Shown here: one piece after another, positions 5,972 through 10,700 of the stretch
Numbering within the stretch: the first letter of the stretch is position 1
Layout of the letters: every line of letters starts with the position of its first letter
Assembly: GCA_900769145.1 (NCBI GenBank)
Contig: CAAGFN010000099.1
Coordinates: 1 to 10,700, forward strand
DNA: 10,700 nucleotides
Source of the DNA: Rikenellaceae bacterium
GTDB lineage: Bacteria; Bacteroidota; Bacteroidia; Bacteroidales; UBA932
Direction of reading: 5' to 3'
The notes under the pieces: model-generated
Told to the model about the DNA's origin: nothing
Databases searched by the model: none
Seen by the model: only the letters and a program-made list of their open reading frames with translations
Program-made: the position numbers and the translations under genes

Positions 5972-7770
5972 TGATTGTCCGTATTATTGAGCTCATTATG
6001 TATTCTTTCCGCCAAATCGCGCTTGCCCAGGAAGTCCGCCAGGTCGTCAAGCGTCGCCGCAGCTATTCTCGGGACGCTCCCGTAATGCATCAGAAGGCGT
6101 TTCTCTGTCTGCTCCCCGACTCCCTTGATTTTTGTCAGGGCGGATTCAATCTGGCTCTTGCTCCTGAGGCTCCTGTGGAAGGTGATTCCGAAACGGTGGG
6201 CCTCGTCACGAATCCGCTGGAGAAGTTTCAATGCCGCAGAGTTGCGGTCTATGAACAGCGGATACGGGTCGCCCACACGGATTACCTCCTCCAGCCTCTT
6301 GGCCAGGCCGACCACCGTCAGTTTCTCTGTCAGGCCAAGTTCCGCCAAGGCCTGGAAAGCGAAGTCCAGCTGGCCCTTGCCTCCGTCAATGACGATGAGC
6401 TGCGGCAGGTCATCCGGGGTCTCGGCGAGCATCCTGGAATATCGGCGGTTCACGACTTCCTTCATTGAGGCATAGTCATTGGCCCCGATTACGGTCTTGA
6501 TCTTGAACTTGCGATAATCTTTTTTGGATGGAACTCCGCCACGGAAAACGACGCAGGAGGCTACCGGATTGGTACCCTGGATATTGGAGTTGTCGAAGCA
6601 CTCGATATGCTCGGGGAGGACATCCATCCCGATAGCCTTCCGGAGTTCCTCAAGCACCGTCGCCCGGTACTGGTCAGGGTCGGTATGCTCCTTCTGGCGT
6701 ATGGAATTGAACTGATATTCCCGGGCATTCCTCGTACTCAGGTCGAGCAGGGCAAGCTTGTCTCCCTTGACAGGAATGCGGAACTTCACTCCGTCCATCT
6801 CCACGTCCGGAAGGAAAGGCACAATGACCTCGCCTGCAATCTTGCCGAACTTGGACTCTATTTCCGCAATGAACTCGCTCAGGATGGAGGCCGGTTCCTC
6901 CTCGATATTGAGTTTGAATCCAAGATTCAGGGACTGGATAATCGCTCCGCCCCTTACCCTGATGAAATTGCCGTATGCCTCGGCGGAGTCCGTGACCAGC
7001 GAGAAGACATCCACGTCCACATCGGCGGCTGCTGTCACCACTGACTTGGAGTAGTGCTGCTGTAGGGAATCAGCCTTTTCCTTGTAAACCTGGGCCTGTT
7101 CGAATTCGAGCCGGTCCGCCGCCTCGCGCATAAGATGGCGGTAATGCTGGATGATTTCATTGACACCGCCTTTAAGCAGGCTCACAATCTCGGATATACC
7201 CTCATTGTATTCCGCGGAGGAAATCTTGCCTACGCAGCATCCTGCGCATCTTCCGATGTGGAAATCCAGGCAGGGCCGGTACTTGCCCCGGAGGATGGCA
7301 TCCGAAGTCAATTTGTGATTGCAGGAGCGGAGTTTGTAGTTTTCCTTGAAGAAGTCCAGGAGGTTCCGGGCATGCATCACGGAGCTGTAGGGGCCGAAGT
7401 AGCGGTTGCCCTTGACGACCCTGCGGGTAAGAAATACCTTCGGGAATTCGTCTCCGGTAATGCAAATCCAGGGATAGGTCTTGGAATCCTTAAGTAGGAT
7501 ATTGTACTTGGGCCTGTACTGCTTAATGAGATTGTTCTCGAGAAGCAGGGCATCCGCCTCGGAATCCACCACGGAGTATTGCGCATCGGCGATTTTGGAT
7601 ACCAGGACCCTGGTCTTGGCCGTGAGCCGCTCCGGCGGGGCGAAATATTGGGCCACCCTCTTGTGAAGGTCCTTGGCCTTGCCGACATATATCACAATCC
7701 CCTCGGAATCATAATATCTGTAGACTCCGGGGGAATGTGGAAACAAAGCTATTTTCTCTCTAAGCGTCAA
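5968..7770 (-). CDS. uvrC: UvrABC excinuclease subunit C
   Basis: UvrC makes both incisions in nucleotide excision repair after UvrA/UvrB find the lesion. At 600 residues it is full length. The N-terminal GIY-YIG nuclease has SPGVYRYY and IVIYVGKAKDLHKRV (Y17, Y28, R38) and the metal-binding E78 in LLLENN. Four cysteines at about 150, 167, 175 and 179 match the iron-sulfur cluster ligands. A UVR motif that contacts UvrB lies at about 205-240. The RNase H-like nuclease has D393 (CFDNSN), D462 (VIDGGKGQLD) and H525 (RDEAHRFG). Helix-hairpin-helix DNA binding follows at about 540-595. The start is TTG (7768-7770), overlapping the upstream stop as TTGA. No in-frame ATG lies nearby, and the N-terminus aligns well with other UvrC starts, so I accept TTG. 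The 3' end overlaps pnuC by 4 bases. Confidence 0.97.
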   Translation of the reverse strand: MTLREKIALFPHSPGVYRYYDSEGIVIYVGKAKDLHKRVAQYFAPPERLTAKTRVLVSKIADAQYSVVDSEADALLLENNLIKQYRPKYNILLKDSKTYPWICITGDEFPKVFLTRRVVKGNRYFGPYSSVMHARNLLDFFKENYKLRSCNHKLTSDAILRGKYRPCLDFHIGRCAGCCVGKISSAEYNEGISEIVSLLKGGVNEIIQHYRHLMREAADRLEFEQAQVYKEKADSLQQHYSKSVVTAAADVDVDVFSLVTDSAEAYGNFIRVRGGAIIQSLNLGFKLNIEEEPASILSEFIAEIESKFGKIAGEVIVPFLPDVEMDGVKFRIPVKGDKLALLDLSTRNAREYQFNSIRQKEHTDPDQYRATVLEELRKAIGMDVLPEHIECFDNSNIQGTNPVASCVVFRGGVPSKKDYRKFKIKTVIGANDYASMKEVVNRRYSRMLAETPDDLPQLIVIDGGKGQLDFAFQALAELGLTEKLTVVGLAKRLEEVIRVGDPYPLFIDRNSAALKLLQRIRDEAHRFGITFHRSLRSKSQIESALTKIKGVGEQTEKRLLMHYGSVPRIAAATLDDLADFLGKRDLAERIHNELNNTDNQ

Positions 7771-8849
7771 CGCTGTACGTACTTGGCAATCTCCTCTGAG
7801 ATTCCTTCGCCGCGGAGACCCCTCTTGACAATGGTTCCGTCAGGTCCGAAGAGAATGATGTGAGGAATGCCGGAGATACCGTAAATATCTGTCGGAACGC
7901 TCTGTGCGTCAATGATTTGATTCCAGTTCACACCATATACCTTGGCTGTGTCGATGGAGGCCTCTGGCTTGTCCCATACAGCAATGCTGACCACGTCAAA
8001 ATCATTGCCGCGGAACTGCTCGTAAGCCTTCTTCACGTAAGGGATTTCAGCCTTGCAAGGACCACACCAGGATGCCCAGAAGTCAACGAGGATGTATTTT
8101 CCCTTGCCGACATAGTCTGAAAGGCTGACCTCGCCATTGTCGTTCTTCACGGTGAAGTCCGTGAACATCTTGCCCTCGGCAGTATTGAGGCGTGCGTCCA
8201 GGGCGGCTCTGAGCCTGCTTACCTGAGGGGTAGCCACAACAGCGGAGTCAAGAGTATTGAGAAGTGAATCCAACTCTGTATCCTCAAGATCATAGTAAAC
8301 CTGCTGGAGGGCTGCAAGAGCGAGAATATTGTCCTTATTGGCGGAGATCGTCTCAAGATTGTAGGCGGAGAATTCCTCAAAGAAACTGTCAGCATATCCC
8401 TCCATCAGACTGTCTTTTACGGCATCTGAAATGCCTGTGCTGTCATTGAGGGCCTTCATTGTCCTGCGGTACTCCATCATTGACTCTTTCGTGCGGGCCC
8501 TGTAGGCCTCGAAGCGGTTGTTGATGGATTTCTTGCTGTCGGACTCGGTCACGATTTCGCTTCCTGCGAGCTTGACTGTGATGACAGTACCGTCTGAGAT
8601 GAACTGGCCCCTGGATGAGCCTGCGGTGATAATGCCGGCATTGAGCTTGTCAACAGGAAGGTTAATGGAGAATGCCGGTGCGCCATTGAGGGCAATGACG
8701 GTATCAATATTCTGTGACGGGAGGGCAACGTGTACCTCCTCAATTTCGTCAAGGGCAGACACCTGGCCTTTAAGGATGGTCTGGCCATTGTTTGAAGCAC
8801 AAGCCGCGGCAACTGCTACGGCAAGGACAATGCTGAAAATTTTCTTCAT
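7767..8849 (-). CDS. TlpA-like thioredoxin-fold lipoprotein with DUF4369-type N-terminal domain
   Basis: This 360-residue protein starts with a lipoprotein signal (basic KK, hydrophobic core, AAAC with C17 as lipid site). Residues of about 25-110 form a beta-rich domain like DUF4369, about 110-225 look helical, and about 230-360 form a TlpA/ResA-type thioredoxin domain with WCGPC at 261-265 and the cis-proline P329 in GIPHIILF. Both active-site cysteines are present. Such proteins sit on the periplasmic side of the envelope and reduce or exchange disulfides, for example in cytochrome maturation; the substrate here is unknown and no cytochrome gene is in the window. It has its own promoter and leads the operon with uvrC and pnuC, its stop overlapping the uvrC start. 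Bacteroidales genomes carry many such paralogues, so a specific gene name is not justified. Confidence 0.9.
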   Translation of the reverse strand: MKKIFSIVLAVAVAAACASNNGQTILKGQVSALDEIEEVHVALPSQNIDTVIALNGAPAFSINLPVDKLNAGIITAGSSRGQFISDGTVITVKLAGSEIVTESDSKKSINNRFEAYRARTKESMMEYRRTMKALNDSTGISDAVKDSLMEGYADSFFEEFSAYNLETISANKDNILALAALQQVYYDLEDTELDSLLNTLDSAVVATPQVSRLRAALDARLNTAEGKMFTDFTVKNDNGEVSLSDYVGKGKYILVDFWASWCGPCKAEIPYVKKAYEQFRGNDFDVVSIAVWDKPEASIDTAKVYGVNWNQIIDAQSVPTDIYGISGIPHIILFGPDGTIVKRGLRGEGISEEIAKYVQR

Positions 8850-8871
8850 ATAATTACTGATTAGCAGGCTG

Positions 8872-8902
8872 CAAAATTACAAAAAAATACTGTCTAAAAC
8901 AA
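8872..8902 (-). promoter_or_regulatory. Bacteroidota-type promoter for the TlpA-uvrC-pnuC operon
   Basis: On the minus strand TAATTTTG (plus 8872-8879) matches the -7 consensus TAnnTTTG, and a TTG at plus 8900-8902 stands 20 bases upstream, the expected -33 spacing. Transcription should start about 15 bases before the ATG at 8849. It sits in the 60-base gap after the DUF2490 gene, marking the break between the two minus-strand operons. No hairpin terminator is visible in that gap, so read-through from the upstream operon is possible. Confidence 0.7.
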
Positions 8903-8909
8903 TGCTGGC

Positions 8910-9773
8910 TCAGAAAGCATAGCGATAGGACACGCCCAGCGAGAAATGCCAGGCTTTCTGATAATAGATAGCATATACAGGATCGCCGTTCTTGTCATAG
9001 ACCGGGAAGCCTGAAGCATCCTCCACGACCTTCAGGTTGCCATTCTTCTTGGCATCGAAACTCTTTTCGTAGGTATAGTCGCCAAGGAGATAGAAGTCCA
9101 GGGACTGCCGGCGTGTCAGCCTCCACTCCAGGCCGGGCTGGAGACGTACCCTGTTGATATACACATCGTTGTAACTGACATTGTCGCCCTGCTCGGAGGT
9201 GAATTCCGGCTGGTCGAAATGGACATTGTTCAGAGTGTTGCGGAGCTCGACCGAGAAATACGGTTCCAGAGGCTTCCTCACGGACTTGTATGCGACCTTG
9301 AGGCGACTCCTGAGGGCGAAGGCATTTCTCGGATTCTGGTAAATGTTCATGTCCCCTGTCCTGTGGGTCAGTTGGAAACGTTCCCTGAGCGAGAACCTGA
9401 AATTTCCGGCCGAGTACATTCCAGTAAGGTCAAGCACGGCCCTGTGGCGAAGATCCCAGTTCCATCCGCCGGCATCATCCCGCCTGTGGAGATTCATAAG
9501 TGTATATCCCGCCCCAATCTTGAAATACGGGCAGGTCTTCCATGTCAATCCCACAGTGGTGTAGAATCTGTCAACCGAGCTGAAATCGTCCTTGAGCCTG
9601 AATTCCTCCGAAATGTTCGCATGGAGGCCTCCTACGATTTTCTTGTCCAGCTCGGCCGAAATCCTGGACCTGAAATCGAAGTCCATATCCTCGTGGACCT
9701 GCGCCCCGGCCAGTGAAGGAAGCGTAATGGCAAGGCAAAATGCGATGATTCTTGTCTTTGTCTTATCAGTCAT
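8910..9773 (-). CDS. DUF2490 family outer-membrane beta-barrel protein
   Basis: This 287-residue protein begins with a signal peptide (hydrophobic core AFCLAITLPSLAGA) with likely cleavage after A24, leaving Gln at the new N-terminus. The mature chain is a series of alternating amphipathic strands (for example FRFSLRERFQL, YFSVELRNTL, RLQPGLEWRL, SLDFYLLGDYTY) and ends in YRYAF. That terminal phenylalanine with aromatic spacing is the usual recognition signal for outer-membrane barrel assembly. The pattern, length and the SxELDKKI...ISEEFRLKD start resemble DUF2490, a family of unknown function. The start codon lies 8 bases before the end of the DUF4956 gene, so the two are cotranscribed and probably translationally coupled. 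It is the last gene of the operon. The substrate or partner cannot be read from the sequence. Confidence 0.83.
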   Translation of the reverse strand: MTDKTKTRIIAFCLAITLPSLAGAQVHEDMDFDFRSRISAELDKKIVGGLHANISEEFRLKDDFSSVDRFYTTVGLTWKTCPYFKIGAGYTLMNLHRRDDAGGWNWDLRHRAVLDLTGMYSAGNFRFSLRERFQLTHRTGDMNIYQNPRNAFALRSRLKVAYKSVRKPLEPYFSVELRNTLNNVHFDQPEFTSEQGDNVSYNDVYINRVRLQPGLEWRLTRRQSLDFYLLGDYTYEKSFDAKKNGNLKVVEDASGFPVYDKNGDPVYAIYYQKAWHFSLGVSYRYAF

Positions 9774-10500
9774 TGTTGAAATCCCTTTCCCTTACAATTG
9801 TGTTGATGGAGTCGGACTCCCCTTTGGCGAGATAATAGCTGACCTTGAGCCAGGCGGCATCCCTGAGGAAGTCTACGTGACCAATCTCGATTGCCTCAAC
9901 ATTCACGCCAACACGCTTCTCTATATCGGCAACAAGTTCAGCCCTCCGCTCCGGGACAATGTTCTCAATCTTGTCATAAAGCACAATCTTGGTGGTGAGC
10001 CTGCCCTTCCGGGTCCTGCCGATGAAATATTCCATAACCAGGAGGAGACTGATTATCAGGATATTGGCTATTACAAGCTCCGCATAGGAGATGTTCAGGG
10101 CCAGGCCGTTGATTACTGCGACGGTGATGATGACGAAGAGATATGTCATCTCCCTCACGGGCACTGTCTCGGTCCTGTACCTGATAACCCCGAAGATGGC
10201 GAAGAGTCCGAGAGTGAGACCAATCTGCAATTTTACGCTCTCCATCAGGAAAATGAGGAGGAACATTGCGGAAGCGAAAGCCAGGAAAGTGACGCAGTAC
10301 TCGTTCCTGCCATTCTTCTTGCGATAAATGAAATACGTGATAATCCAGCTTACGAGAAGGTTGAATGCGAATCTCATAAGCAGGTGGTAGAGGTTTGTGG
10401 TCTCAAGAAGCGGCACTCCAAGGAAGGTGGTCCCGTTGGTGACTGCGTAACCGAACTCCTCGGCAATTGTCGGGTCAAATTCCGGAAAATCCTGTATCAT
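9766..10500 (-). CDS. DUF4956 family inner-membrane protein
   Basis: This 244-residue protein has four to five predicted membrane helices at about 40-59, 69-87, 92-107, 119-138 and 140-159, then a soluble C-terminal domain of about 80 residues (170-244) that is charged and probably cytoplasmic. The strongly conserved family stretch GLFAIFGVIRYRT (98-110) followed by PVREMTYLF (114-122) is present. DUF4956 proteins are known mainly as genomic neighbours of VTC-domain polyphosphate polymerases, and that is the case here: the ATG overlaps the stop of such a gene as ATGA. A role in placing or exporting the polymer, or in anchoring the polymerase at the membrane, is inference. The 3' end overlaps the DUF2490 gene by 8 bases. 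Confidence 0.9.
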   Translation of the reverse strand: MIQDFPEFDPTIAEEFGYAVTNGTTFLGVPLLETTNLYHLLMRFAFNLLVSWIITYFIYRKKNGRNEYCVTFLAFASAMFLLIFLMESVKLQIGLTLGLFAIFGVIRYRTETVPVREMTYLFVIITVAVINGLALNISYAELVIANILIISLLLVMEYFIGRTRKGRLTTKIVLYDKIENIVPERRAELVADIEKRVGVNVEAIEIGHVDFLRDAAWLKVSYYLAKGESDSINTIVRERDFNND

Positions 10501-10700
10501 CTCTCAAGTAATTTATTATCAGTTAGTTTCTCTATTGTTCTAATCTTCTTTATGAATCTGGACTTCTTGATATCAGGCACGGTAAGGACGGTACCGATGC
10601 AGTATTTGCTTACCCTCGTCGGCTTCACCCGGAGGTCCAGCAGAATGTCTCTTATGTCGGAATGGCAGTATCCGTCCTGCTTGAGCTCAATGATGACGGC
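10497..10700 (-). CDS. VTC-domain polyphosphate polymerase, C-terminal part (cut by window edge)
   Basis: The last 67 residues of a gene that enters from the right edge are visible, ending in TGA at 10497-10499. They begin with AVIIELKQDGYCHSDIRDIL, where the E-x-K strand is the kind of charged tunnel strand found in VTC/CYTH-type polyphosphate polymerases. They continue with LLDLRVKPTRVSKYCIGTVL and a basic tail (IKKSRFIKKIRTIEKL). The assignment leans on this stretch and on the directly overlapping DUF4956 gene, a usual partner of VTC-domain proteins. Such enzymes polymerise phosphate from nucleoside triphosphate in yeast; in bacteria the activity is largely assumed. No membrane segment is visible in this fragment. 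The catalytic core lies outside the window, so activity cannot be judged. Confidence 0.75.
   Translation of the reverse strand, partial: AVIIELKQDGYCHSDIRDILLDLRVKPTRVSKYCIGTVLTVPDIKKSRFIKKIRTIEKLTDNKLLER

Overview
The window reads as a chromosomal segment of a Bacteroidota bacterium, most likely order Bacteroidales, with moderate GC content. The evidence is the protein families present (DUF3098, DUF4270, the short Bacteroidales-type GT5 'glycogen/starch synthase', DUF4369-TlpA lipoproteins, DUF2490). Supporting signs are Bacteroidota-type promoter boxes (TAnnTTTG) in front of several transcription units and the lack of strong Shine-Dalgarno sequences. I cannot place the genus. I see no mobile element, phage gene, tRNA, rRNA or CRISPR array, and no stretch of more than 300 bases lacks a gene.

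Layout from left to right. (1) 1-2179, minus strand: an envelope-biogenesis operon read ftsX -> DUF3098 -> uppP -> lpxH, the last gene cut by the window edge. (2) 2180-2263: a compact divergent promoter region. (3) 2264-4726, plus strand: two tightly coupled genes, a protein matching only the N-terminal half of GT5 glycogen synthases and a DUF4270 lipoprotein with an unusual Ser-run plus Gly/Tyr/Asn-rich tract. (4) 4739-4776: a strong symmetric hairpin serving as a terminator for both converging units. (5) 4794-5042, minus: acyl carrier protein as a stand-alone gene, followed upstream by a 170-base intergenic region. (6) 5213-8849, minus: a tightly packed operon TlpA-like lipoprotein -> uvrC -> pnuC, with 4-base stop/start overlaps (TTGA and ATGA) and its own promoter. 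(7) 8910-10700, minus: an operon of a VTC-type polyphosphate polymerase (only its C-terminus is in the window), a DUF4956 membrane protein and a DUF2490 outer-membrane barrel, with overlapping reading frames.

How the genes fit together. Operon 1 joins division-linked peptidoglycan remodelling (FtsX), recycling of the undecaprenyl carrier (UppP) and lipid A synthesis (LpxH). ACP supplies the acyl carrier used by fatty acid and lipid A synthesis, although it is transcribed separately. The TlpA/uvrC/pnuC operon mixes thiol redox at the envelope, nucleotide excision repair and uptake of an NAD precursor, with no obvious single pathway. The VTC/DUF4956/DUF2490 operon spans cytoplasm, inner membrane and outer membrane and is the best candidate for an incompletely described system. 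The GT5-half/DUF4270 pair is the second.
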